This document shows positions 1-10,210 of a stretch of DNA of 64,000 nt, piece by piece (within the stretch, counting starts at the first letter, position 1; each line of letters begins with the position of its first letter). The translations under genes and the position numbers were made by a program. Below the pieces are notes generated by a model, which worked only from the letters and a program-made list of their open reading frames with translations, ran no database searches and had not been told where the DNA came from. This DNA is from Portulaca oleracea. Lineage: Eukaryota; Streptophyta; Magnoliopsida; Caryophyllales; Portulacaceae. The stretch is from assembly GCA_029582165.1 (NCBI GenBank), contig CM055876.1, forward strand, positions 17,514,501 to 17,578,500. The letters run 5' to 3'.

Positions 1-1131
1 TTTAGGGCAAAAACTTCTGATTTGATGTATATCGAGATAAATGTTATCAAATAAAAATATTTTGAGCTAAAAATTTATATTTGAGGTTTTTTTAATCAAT
101 TCTATCGTGTTACAAAATTTCGAGCAAACCCGTTAATGTTAAATTTCGGCCTCAAATTTCAGTTAGGGTAGTAGTAAAACTCGATCCAACAGTTAATGGT
201 GGAAAATGATTTTTCTAGATTGATCAAAGGAAGTCAATTTCCTCCCTTTAAAGGAAAATGATTTTCTTTGGAAATGATTTTCTAAACTTTTTTTGTACCA
301 AACACTAGAAAATTGGGAAAACATTTTCTAAAAAAATATTTTCTCCCCTACCAAACACACTCTTAATCTAAAAGTTAACCTCCCCTATTTCATCCTCAAT
401 CTCTGGCCCGGGCCCTTAGTATTTCCTCATTTCCCTTTGGAAGTGAGCCACAGACCAAGGCCCCTCAGCAAAGTGCATGCGATTCATTAGGTGTACTTAA
501 TTAAAACTTGGGTTCAAAATACTATGGGTATTCACTGTTATTGCTATCATTGTTCACTTTTATTATAATTATTCATTCACAATATTCTGAAGCATTATAT
601 ACTCAAATGCATGTAATATATCTATCCCGACATAGAAAGAGAGAGGATTGTTCATAATTTTTATATCTAAAAAAATACCTAAAATAAAATTAATGAATCG
701 GATAAGCTTAAATCATTAGAGTATTATTTATAATCATAACATAGTCAACACATTTCAAATATCTTATAAGTATAATTAATAAAAATAATATCAAAAGTTA
801 TAATAAATATTAATATTAAAAATAAAACATTCAAGCATTAATATCTTGTCTCAAGACAGTACTTTTAAAGGAGTGATCCAAATCATCCAATCAGAGCGAC
901 CAAACCACGCGAAATATATGTACAATCTAATATTTTATGCAGTCACATGTCTGTAGTGTAGTACGCTCCACATCTAGGAAGAATATTGCATTTTTAGTGG
1001 TCATTTGCCTCTCGGACTGGTCTTTTTGTACAATAATTTTCAACCCGATTGATGTTTCTACCGTTTTTGAAGTGGCTTTTAACTGTTTTCATTTTCAAGC
1101 TGCATGAGAAAGTAATTACATAAAATAAATA

Positions 1132-1395
1132 CTCCATCTTTCTCTTTTTAAGTGTTAAAATAACTAATTTTACAAAATTCATGTGTGTTGGAAATAAAAT
1201 GAAAAAAATTATGTATGGACAAATATATCCTTCATTAAAAGAGATGAATAAAGGGAAATTTTAAAAGGTAAAATAAAAATCTTATTCATTAATTAAGGGT
1301 AATATGGGTATTTTAATTATTGAAAATGTAAAATTAATAAATAAAAAGGGATAAAGTAGTTAAAAAAATTGACATTCATTGAGGGACTGAGGGAG
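1132..1395. mobile_element. Stowaway-like MITE (old copy)
   Basis: The element opens with CTCCATCTTTCTC and closes with GGGACTGAGGGAG, which read as diverged Stowaway termini (family consensus CTCCCTCCGTCCC). It is flanked by TA on both sides (1130-1131 and 1396-1397), as expected for Tc1/mariner-type MITEs. At about 264 bp it is in the usual size range. The arms have many mismatches, so the copy is old. Confidence 0.6.
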
Positions 1396-1602
1396 TAGTT
1401 ACATACTTACACGACATCAAATGTATGTACCAATTACAATTGTTTGTTAGTGGATTCAAATTTTTATGACAAATTATACCATACATCTTGGAGGACCTAT
1501 CAAAATCCACCACATATATTAAAATAAGTTAATGTTTTACTTGATAAATTTAAAATATTGATTAAATTTACCATTAATTTTAAAATAAAATGATAAATAT
1601 TA

Positions 1603-1733
1603 GGCATCGTTCTTTTGTACGTTGCGTTTGCGTTGCGTTACGTTTAGTTGCGTTGGAAATGGTTAAAAAGTGATGATAATTTGCGTTATGTTGCGTTGCG
1701 TTTGGGTGTGTTAACGCATAAAAGAACGACGCC
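1603..1733. mobile_element. Tourist-like (PIF/Harbinger) MITE, 131 bp
   Basis: The terminal inverted repeats are GGCATCGTTCTTTTG on the left and AAAAGAACGACGCC on the right. Both sides are flanked by the trinucleotide TTA (1600-1602 and 1734-1736), the classic PIF/Harbinger target duplication. The interior repeats GTTGCGTT several times. It has no coding capacity. Confidence 0.75.
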
Positions 1734-1908
1734 TTAATGAAGTTTTTTTAATAAAATGTTACACCTTGAGAGCCTAGGTATGACAATTGAATTTTCATGT
1801 ATCAAAAATTGCTTTTCTTAGTCAAAGAAAGATCCCTTATATATACATGAAATAAGCTGACGCTGTAAATAAGTACATATAAAAATCATAATGGAACAGT
1901 AATTAACA

Positions 1909-1911
<3 letters not shown>

Positions 1912-1939
<28 letters not shown>

Positions 1940-1940
1940 G
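1912..1940. repeat. (TA)n microsatellite
   Basis: A pure TA dinucleotide run of about 14 units. Confidence 0.9.
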
Positions 1941-2675
1941 CTAGTGTATATATAAGGTGCATGTAATAGGAGGATAACGTCTGAAAATCTTAAACTAGTT
2001 TGCTCCTTCATTCATATAGGTAATAAATATGTAGCTGGGACTAATTTATATTGGGGCCACAATGATTGTGACAATCGCAAAATATATCGTATATTACATG
2101 TGGTGGACCTATCTAGGTATACTATATATATTAAAATATATCAACTTTTTATGTGATGAATTTGTGTTAAAAAAATTTGATAAATTTAAAAATTTTTGCT
2201 GAATTTTTGCAATAATATAGTAGTAAATTTATGATAAATTTTATAATAAATATTGATCATTTATTTCAAAGATTAACACCTTGATGGATTTAGATGCTCC
2301 AATATTAATCATATAACAATTGGTGTGACAATGCCTCTTTATTCTTTTTGTTCCAATTATTTTATGAAATTGTATCTACCTGGTATTTATTTGTTGGATG
2401 TTGAATGAGGGCTTCAACCTTCTACTATTGGTGTTTAATTCCTTCTGCTATCAACTTTAATTTTTCTTTTTTTGACAGCTCTTGGCCTACTGGTCGTCCC
2501 TCCCATTCCCGTGTTCCTAGTCTGCTTTTTTATGCTCTTCATGTTTTTTTTTTCCGGCTCTTCAAGCTGTTCAAGTTTTAACATATTTTATAATTAATTA
2601 ACAACATCTAAAAATTTTATATAAATTTTAAAAATTTTTATAAGCTAAGTTATAACCTTTTTCAGGGTGGGAATC

Positions 2676-2781
2676 TCATAACTTTTCTTTCAATAGAAGA
2701 GATGTTACGTTCTTATTTCATTGAAAGGTCATAACTTTTCTTTCAATAAAAGAGATATTACGTTCTTATTTCATTGAAAGG
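2676..2781. repeat. 53-bp tandem duplication
   Basis: Two adjacent 53-bp units (2676-2728 and 2729-2781) start with TCATAACTTTTC and end with TTTCATTGAAAGG. I see two substitutions between them. A third unit starts at 2782 with TCATT and breaks off. Confidence 0.85.
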
Positions 2782-3084
2782 TCATTTAAGTTCAATATTT
2801 CATTTGACAAAAGTCTAATTTAGCCTTCTCAAATTGAGAGTTGGCTTCATCCATTCACACAAACCCGAATCGGTTTCAAACCTAAGAGTATTTACAATGT
2901 GAAAGTTTATGCTAAGGTGTTTAAAGTTTTAATATTTATCATAATGAACATTAATTAAATCTCACCTTTAGTAATTATTTCTAAATAAAAGTGTCTCACT
3001 TATTCTATAGCTCTCACATTTCAGTCAATTACTCCCAATTTGTATTCATTTTTCTATATTTGTTGAAAATTTAATACAAACAGT

Positions 3085-3350
3085 GGTCCTGTAATTAAAA
3101 CAAACAACAACGAAAACTTTCAGGATAAACACAATTAAGCACGGTTTGAGAAATTTATACATAAACAGTTTACCCCATAAATTGAAGTTTGGAAGTAACT
3201 TATTTTCCTTTACTTGACTTAAGAATTTCGGAATAACTAAAGGTTGATCATGGAAATTTCAACCAATTGTGATAAGAGGAGAATAGGAAGAAAACATGAT
3301 ATATGTTAAATAAGAGGGGATGATTAGGAAAGTGAAAAATGAAATGAACA
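3085..3350. repeat. Dispersed direct repeat, copy 1 (about 265 bp)
   Basis: This sequence recurs in the same orientation at 4689-4950 with roughly 10% difference by eye. Copy 1 lies upstream of the exon at 3810 and copy 2 lies in the intron after the exon at 4224-4291, so the pair brackets two exons of the WSD1-like gene. No coding potential or terminal repeats were seen. Confidence 0.85.
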
Positions 3351-3437
3351 TGTACCAATGCATTACATAGATTGTATCTTAAATGTTGTTGTTGTATGCT
3401 TTTGTTTTATGTATGTAATTACAAGTAGCAGTACTTA

Positions 3438-3689
3438 GACCCTGTTCTTTTATATAGCTGGTTGGCTGCAGTGCCACAACATATCGCACTTTGTCAGAAC
3501 CACCACAATTTACCATAACCCACCATAATCAACATTTTCACATTTACCAATACAATTTACATTTATAAAAAACAAAACTCACCACCACTTACCAAAAACC
3601 CACCACAATTCCACGGTACCACACCTGCCACAATTCCACCACACCTCACCGCGCCTTACCGCAGCCGGCCATATAAAAAAAACAGGGCC
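3438..3689. mobile_element. Tourist-like MITE, 252 bp (family shared with 38876)
   Basis: The ends are GACCCTGTTCTTTTATAT and ATATAAAAAAAACAGGGCC in inverted orientation, flanked by TTA on both sides (3435-3437, 3690-3692). The inner part carries repeated CCACCACAATTCCAC blocks. The same blocks appear on the opposite strand in the element at 38876-39118, so the two are members of one family. Confidence 0.8.
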
Positions 3690-3809
3690 TTAACGATAAC
3701 GCTGGTTTCATTCCCTACTTTGCAAATTATGACTTTTCCCTATGCCTCCTTAATTAAAATTCAATGAAGTTGACATGCATCTTCCAAATTGGCATGTATA
3801 CATATGCAG

Positions 3810-6435
3810 ACTGTTAACGATGTCCTGCTGGGAGTTATATCATCTGGGTTGTCCAAATATCTGCATCTGAAATCGCCTAAGGGTAAGTAATCATTGAAAT
3901 CACCCAAGAGTACTATCTCTGTCTCAATTTAATTGTCATTATAACTAATTTTAGCAGTCCATACATCTTGAAATTGGTGTAAAAATTTTGTGACTTGTTA
4001 ACATTATTCCTTCATTAATCGAGAATGATAATTATTGAAATTATAAAATGTGATAAATAAATTTAAAAGGGAACAACAATTATTGAAATCATAAAAGTAA
4101 CAAATAAATTGAGACAAACCAATTAATTACTGCAAAAATTTTTTGGGAAGAAGGCCGTACAAGTATGTCATAATTGCAGCATTCATGACCTTCAACCACC
4201 GTTGTCTTTTTTTTTTTTTTCAGCTCTGTTGCATGGTGTTGAAGTTACTGCACTGATGCCAGTGAATCTTCGAAGTAATTCTGGCTTGCAGGTTTGTATG
4301 TTGGGGCAAAGCCTAATATTTCCATTTAATGCTATATACTACCTCCATCCCAAATTGTTTGTCCATCTACTTAACTCCCTTGTCCCAAAATGTTTGTTCA
4401 TTTTATAATTCCAATAATTGTAATTCCTATTATACCCCTAATAAATACTCTTTTGTTTCTTTTTTATTTTTCTTCACATGAGAAAAGTAAGGACAATTCT
4501 GATACATTACACATTTTTCACCCCATTTTCCATGACCATTGGACTTTTAAATATAGTTGGATGGACAAATAATATGGGACGGAGGTAGTACCATATTAAT
4601 TTCTTTGCGTGTCTTGCATCAAGCTGCCATCAACTTGTTTCATTGGTAACTAAGACAACTGTTTCACATAAATAATATAGGGAACTGCGGTCCCATAAAA
4701 CAAACAACAATGAAAACTTCCATAGTAAAAGCAATTAAGCACCGTATGAGAAATTTATATATAAACAGTTTTCCCTATAAATTGAAGTTCAGAAATAACT
4801 TATTTTCCTTTATTCGGCTTTAGAATTTCGGAAGAACTAAAGGTAGATCATGGAAATTTCAACCAATTGTGGTAAGAGGAGAATCGGAAGAAAACATGAT
4901 ATATGTTAAATAAGAGGGGAGGATTGGGAAAGTGAAAAATGAAATGAACAAAGGACTGACAAAAAAAAAAAAGGATTTTTTGTTAATTCTTATTTCCATC
5001 TTGTTGAAGAACACCCAAATGGAGCCTTAGTGGAAAAATAGATTTGTCGGACTGAAAATTTGTGAATGTGCAATGTTTGGCCACTCACAAATTCATCTCT
5101 TAATTTATCAATGTACGCTGGAAACTAGCCAACTCACCAGCTTATATTATAAAACATCTATCTACGAGTAATTAAGTAGTTGTAGGTGTGATTCATGAGG
5201 AGATTGCAATCTTATCTAGAGCGAACAGGTGAGGATCCATGTCAGTGGAATAATTGGGTAATATTAATGCATGCATATATTCATGGTTTTGAATAACAGG
5301 GATCGACAGATATAGTGAGAGGCAACAACACATGGTATGGGTCATCTTCATTTGGGAATAAAACAGGCACACTTCTCCAACCACTTCTCTGCTGTCAGGG
5401 ACTCCATCCTTTTGACCATGTTAAGAAGATGAAGGCAATCATTGACAGGAAGAAGCTTTCATACGAAGCTCATATCCCTTACATTTCTCTCAAACTCTTG
5501 GCTTCTTGTTTTGGCTCCAAGGTACTCACTAACATTTATTTTTTTTGGAGGTGGGTGTTTGCCGTTTTGTATGCCGTTTGATGTCTTCTATGAATTTTTA
5601 AGTCTTTTGGCTCTTAATAGTTGGAAAAAAAAATGGTACGCACCTAACCTAAAGTTGCTTTGGAACTTTAATTTTGTTCGTTAGCCATCTATTTATATTA
5701 TATGCTGGCTGTAATACTATTTTAAATGAAACAGATCCATATGTAGGATACAATTCAATGACAATCTACGTGATTGATTGAGATGGTCTCCACACTAGTT
5801 ATAAAGTTTCATTTGGAATACATTTTTTATGGAAGATTTTCATCTTACCGATTACCAAATGTTTTCAAAATTATATGATTGATATTTTTAAAATTAATTA
5901 AGGTTGCTTAAATTTAGATCTCCTAAAATAGTGAGTAAACGGGACCCACAATTGATGTTGCTATTATTGCTTTGTTTGAAATTCATATATAGAATTTATT
6001 AACAAGGATCTTTGTATGCTGAATGATTGCAGGTAGCTAGCTGGTGCTCACATAGAATACAATGCAATACAACTCTGTTGATCTCAAACATTATGGGTCC
6101 ATCCAAGCAAATAGCTATTGCAGGCAATCCTGTGACTTACATGAGAGTGAATATTTCTAGCATGCCCCAAGTATTATTTCTTCCCAACATACCACATATC
6201 TTAAAGTAGCAATTAATTGGTTTATATGTCTTACTTGATACACTAATTGATTTATTCTTTTCAGGCATTAACGATACATATGGTAAGCTATGCTGGAAAG
6301 GCTGATCTACAAGTAATGATAGCCAAAGATATAATCACTGACCCACAACTGTTGGCTAAGTGCTTTAAGGAGTCTTTACTTGAAATGAAGACTTATGTTA
6401 CCGAGTGCAACAATATTAGTCAAGTTTTCAAATGA
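3810..6435 (+). CDS. WSD1-like O-acyltransferase (wax ester synthase/DGAT), 3' half, 5 exons
   Basis: Enzymes of the WSD1 family esterify fatty acyl-CoA to fatty alcohols or diacylglycerol, usually at the ER, for cuticular wax. Exons: 3810-3882, 4224-4291, 5300-5521, 6033-6170, 6265-6435. All introns are GT-AG, all phases agree, and the joined frame is open to a TGA (223 aa). Landmarks in order are TVNDVLLGVISSGLSKYL (the conserved block after the usual intron), MPVNLR, KAIIDRKKLSYEAH, SNIMGPSKQIAIAGNPV and ALTIHMVSYAGK. The last two are typical of the C-terminal DUF1298 domain. The N-terminal condensation-type part with the catalytic HHxxxDG motif is absent from 1-3809. The gene may continue off the left edge, or it may be a 5'-truncated copy. 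Introns contain MITEs and a duplicated 265-bp block. Family assignment is firm; function of this copy is not. Confidence 0.85.
3913..4110. mobile_element. Degenerate Stowaway-type MITE in an intron (weak)
   Basis: Within the intron 3883-4223, CTATCTCTGTCTCAATTTA is matched further on by its rough inverse TAAATTGAGACAAACC. The pattern is that of an eroded Stowaway element, but the outer ends are not well preserved. Confidence 0.4.
4339..4588. mobile_element. Stowaway MITE, 250 bp, in a WSD1-like intron
   Basis: It starts CTACCTCCATCCC and ends GGGACGGAGGTAG, the Stowaway terminal repeat, and is flanked by TA on each side (4337-4338, 4589-4590). The arms stay complementary for about 27 bp. It lies inside the intron between exons 4224-4291 and 5300-5521. 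Confidence 0.9.
4689..4950. repeat. Dispersed direct repeat, copy 2 (about 262 bp)
   Basis: This is the second copy of the 3085-3350 repeat in the same orientation, inside the intron 4292-5299. It shares the same ends (GGTCC... to GAAATGAACA) and differs by scattered substitutions and small indels. Confidence 0.85.
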
Positions 6436-7335
6436 GCAAAAGCTTGTACTACTTTAACATTCTACAAGATTGGGTATGGTTGTACTTATAACTTAGCAGT
6501 TTAGCAAACAAATTGGTCTCACAAAAAAGAATGTTATGTGAGATTATTTCCTAGAGAACTTGCAAATGATCTAGTTCCTAATGTGATTTTCTAGATGTCT
6601 ATTTGTCCTTAATTTGTCGGATTCATACTATTTTCTTGTGGGACTTCATCGCTACTTTAAATTATCATTATTAGAATGATTTTCAGTTTAGTTTATGATT
6701 TGGGTATTGTCAAATTTTCATTTGTATAGACAACTCCAAAAGCATCTCTATTCACACTTGACACTTGCAACCAATATCATATTACAAGAGTACCATAACA
6801 TGCTTCTGGGTGGTTTCTTCTTTTTTTTTCAGAATCAAGCACAAATTAGTTTTATTTGCTTCGATCCATATTGTTTTATGGATTGCTCGATTGATTTCTC
6901 GTTTTCGGGCATGTTTTTGTTTTTCCCCCAAATTGAAAGATGGAAAGTTTTGCTAATTCAAATAATCGACACAGAAGACTACCGTAGTAAAGGAAAATTG
7001 GGTTATGATTTTCCAATGGAATTCGCTCTCAAAGTGTTGAAGCGCTTGCAAATCATATCTACTAAAAGAAGAAAAACCAAAACAATCCTAAATCAAGGTA
7101 GTTCTTTAACAATTGTCGACGTATTTCCAATTTAGAACTTGGATATCCAAATTGGTGAGGCAAAAGGAATAACAATGCTTCAAAGATTGTTGCGGCTAAA
7201 ATGAATCTTGCAAAATTTGAACAAAAATTTCCTTTGAACATGGTTAGCACTCTAGTAATTATAGTTTGGACTTCGGAGTTTTTGATAGTTCTTTTTTGCA
7301 AAATTTAGCTCATGAGGTGGCCAAGATCAATAAGA
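6436..7335. other. Non-coding flank between WSD1-like gene and the retrotransposon block
   Basis: The first part should hold the 3' UTR of the acyltransferase gene. The longer open frames at 6695-7135 and 7062-7301 show no recognisable domain. The sequence resumes at 29487 on the far side of the inserted block. Confidence 0.5.
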
Positions 7336-7340
7336 GTAAG

Positions 7341-7999
7341 TGTAAACACAAATTTCTAGGTCTAAATAAATAAACACAAGAAATTAGTAAACAAATATAA
7401 TATATTAATTTCAAAGGAATTTGTGTACAATCTCAATGTATTTGTTACAAAATGAAAATGTAACTCCTCCGATTCGATCTCCTTGGACGAGTCTTGAATG
7501 AGTATGGTTTTGGATAAATATATTCTTGGATGAATATACTCTTGATTGAATATGAACTTGGATGATTGTGGTTTTGAACGAGGGTCGTAGAGACTTGATC
7601 CCGATCAAGAAGAAGTAGTTTGATCTCCACAAATGGATGGCACGAGCTTAAACTTTGTTGTGCTTCTTGTCTTCGAGAGAGAGTATGAGAGCTTTTGAGT
7701 TTTCTTTAGATGGTTTTCCACCCCTCTAAAAAGAAGGAGAATGGTCTCTATTTACAGAGAACCTGGGTCAGCCTTTGAACCCATTTAACTCCTTTTTAAA
7801 AAAAAGGAGAAATATTTATGTGTCACCCATGACACGTGGCATGATTTAACTGGCCAAAAATATAATATCATTTAATTTATCATTAAATGATCCACCATAA
7901 TTAATTTTGGCACATGGCGGATTATAATTGGCCGAATTAAAATTATTTTAATTTCCACATGGCGAGTCTGGATTGACTGACAAATTTTTGTCTTCTACA
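7341..7999 (-). repeat. TR-GAG-1 3' LTR (left), 659 bp
   Basis: It starts TGTAAACACAAATTT and ends GTCTTCTACA. The same sequence recurs at 11883-12272 and continues, after the nested insertion, at 29200-29481. A TATA-like CTATTTACAG (minus-strand promoter; CTATTTATAG in the other copy) sits near 7748. The purine-richer stretch just internal to it (8000-8014) is the likely polypurine tract. Confidence 0.9.
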
Positions 8000-8995
8000 A
8001 ATGCTCCTCGAGAGTTGGTCGCGCTTACGACTTGATAGTAATGGCCGCGGTCGGGTCTCGAAACTTGGAAATATCAGTTGTACCCATTTGACTTAGTACA
8101 CTATCTATGTCGATTTGAATTGATAAGGTAATGAAAAATCTTTGTTCTAATCATTCAATTAAATCCCATAAAATTGAATGGAATTATGAATGCATAGAAA
8201 TTTATTTATTGGACTTTGATCTTTGTGCTGCTCCAATTGATGGTCCAATCATTGACAAAGGTTTGGAAGAAAATTGCTCAACGCAACCCCCCTTTCAATT
8301 ATGTGACGGATAAATTTGCACATTTGTACAACAAGTCTTCTCGGTAAGTTGAAAACATATATTACCATGAAATGGTAATAATATAATTCCTTGGTGTAAT
8401 TTGGAAATATTTCCAAGTAGTGCAAATCTGAATTCATTTACTTCCCTTTTAAATTGACTTGGCCTACGCCTTCAATATATTGCATCCCATTGTACGCTTG
8501 AGGCAACCACTGGTTGGTGTTTCTTTTCTTCCTTGTTCTCCCTTTCTTATTTATGATTTCTATTACCATTAGTCATATTTGGCAACCCACCAAATGAGTT
8601 GAATCTGTTATCTGTGTTGCACTCTTTCCCTTCATCCACTAATACCGTATCATATGAGGAGGTCAAGAGTAGTAAGAGAATGAAGAAAACAACCCAAAAG
8701 GTTTTTTCAACATCTTCGTAAATTTGGGTTGGCTTTGCTGTTAATCAAACTAATTTTTCTCCTAAAATATATTAGTAATATATTTAGTCCTTCACTCTCC
8801 TGTCTTTCTACTTTTACATGCCAACTAGTACATGTACATTGGAAACCTTCATTTTTCTTTTGCCTTGCGTGAATTTTATTCATCATGCATGTTTCAGACA
8901 TTTTTTTCCTTTTTTTTTTATTTGCTGCAGTTCACATCTTGATGGAAAAAAGCTTGGATCAATGATAGTAATCTCAATGTAAAATTGGTAGACTT
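8000..8995. other. TR-GAG-1 internal region without coding potential
   Basis: It lies between the 3' LTR and the 80-bp tandem array, where pol would sit in an autonomous element. No retroviral protein motif is visible in any frame. Confidence 0.6.
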
Positions 8996-9405
8996 GAAGG
9001 ATGACGAGTCTTTGATTGTCCTCCTCAGTGGGGACATTAATTCGGCTCGTCTTGAACCTATCTTGACAATCAGAAGACAGGTGCTGACCTTTGATTGTCC
9101 TCCACAGTTGGAGACATCAATTCGGCCCGTCTTGAGCATGTATTGGCGACCTGAAGACAAGCGGTGACCTTTGATTGTCCTCCTCAGTTGGGGGCATCAA
9201 TTCGGCCCGTCTTGAGCATGTATTGGCGACCAGAAGACAAGCGATGACCTTTGATTGTCCTCCTCAGTTTGGACATCAGTTCGGCGCGTCTTGAGCATGT
9301 ATTGGCGATCAGAAGACAAGCAGTGACCTTTGATTGTCCTCCTCAGTTGTGGACATCAATTCGGCCTGTCTTGAGCATGTATTGGCGACCAGAAGACAAT
9401 TTATC
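8996..9405. repeat. About 80-bp tandem repeat, 5 units (TR-GAG-1)
   Basis: Units begin with TTTGATTGTCCTCC at about 9011, 9090, 9170, 9250 and 9329, and each contains TTCGGCCCGTCTTGAGC and AGAAGACAAGC. The first unit is the most diverged. TR-GAG-2 has a different tandem array (about 95 bp) at the equivalent place. Confidence 0.9.
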
Positions 9406-9479
9406 CGCATGAGTCTGCATCACGCCGTTGGAACACTTGATTCTATTGATCTTTGATGCCTCGAACCTCTTATCCTCGG

Positions 9480-10190
9480 AAATTCAACATTTTTGATGAC
9501 TTGAATCTTGAACTTTGTTGACTTGGGAGTCTCAAACTTGAAAATCTTGAATTTTGACTTCGGAGTATTTAACTTTGACGACTTGAGAATCTTTAATTTG
9601 ATTTGAAAGTCTTTAGTTTTGACTTGAAAGTCTGTAATTTTGCTGACTTGTGAGTTTTTGACTTGAAAGTCTTGAATTTGGACTTGTGAGTCTTTGGTAT
9701 TGAAGACTTGGGAGTATTGCTTTTGACTTGGAAGTCTTTAATTTTGGTGACTTGCGAGTCTTTTTCTTGAAAATTTTGAATTTGGACTTGTGAGTCTTGA
9801 TTTGGACGACTTGGAAGTTTTGAATTTTTGACTTGTGAGTCCTTTTTTGGATGACCTGGAAGTCTTGAATTTTTGACTTGTGAGTCTTGATTTTGGTGAC
9901 TTGGAAGTCTTGAATTTTGTTAACTTATAAGTCTTTTGCCTTAATGACTTGGGAGTCTTTGACTTGAAATTCTTGAACTTTGACTTGAGAGACTTTAATT
10001 GTGATGACTTGAAAGTCTTGATTTTGGATTTGTGAGTTTTTTTTTTGGATGACTTGGAAGTTTTGAATTTTGACTTGTGAGTCTTGATTTGCATGACTTG
10101 AAAGTCTTGAATTTTTGACTTGTGAGTCTTGATTTGGATGACTTGGAAGTCTTGAATTTTTTACTTGTGAGTCGTTTTTTTATTATTTGA
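9480..10190. repeat. Array of GACTTnnnAGTC quasi-palindromes (TR-GAG-1)
   Basis: About 28 copies of a 12-bp motif such as GACTTGGAAGTC, GACTTGTGAGTC or GACTTGAAAGTC are spaced about 22 bp apart with T-rich spacers. The outer GACT and AGTC are complementary, so each unit is a short palindrome. The Lys/Ser-rich open frame across it (9738-10094) is a by-product of the repeat. TR-GAG-2 has the same kind of array at 53150-53600. Confidence 0.9.
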
Positions 10191-10210
10191 CTTGAAAACT
10201 TGCAATAAGT

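Larger units (their letters stand above)
1..3084. other. AT-rich intergenic DNA, no gene seen
   Basis: No open frame here resembles a known protein and no exon of the downstream acyltransferase was found. The stretch holds two miniature elements (1132-1395 and 1603-1733), a short (TA)n tract and a 53-bp tandem duplication, each listed separately. If the WSD1-like gene that starts at 3810 has upstream exons, they lie to the left of position 1. Confidence 0.6.

Noticed and set aside
1..10. TTTAGGG at the very start, the plant telomere unit
   Set aside because: Only a single copy; chance occurrence.
6695..7135. 146-codon plus-strand open frame next to the retrotransposon block
   Set aside because: No family motif, T-rich low-complexity start and no splice context; not enough to call a gene.
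8996..9405. Regular 80-bp repeats that might suggest a CRISPR-like array
   Set aside because: Whole units are similar with no unique spacers, in a plant LTR element; it is an ordinary tandem repeat.
9738..10094. 118-codon Lys/Ser-rich open frame
   Set aside because: It is the GACTT...AGTC repeat array read in one frame; the spacing and sequence are explained by the repeat.
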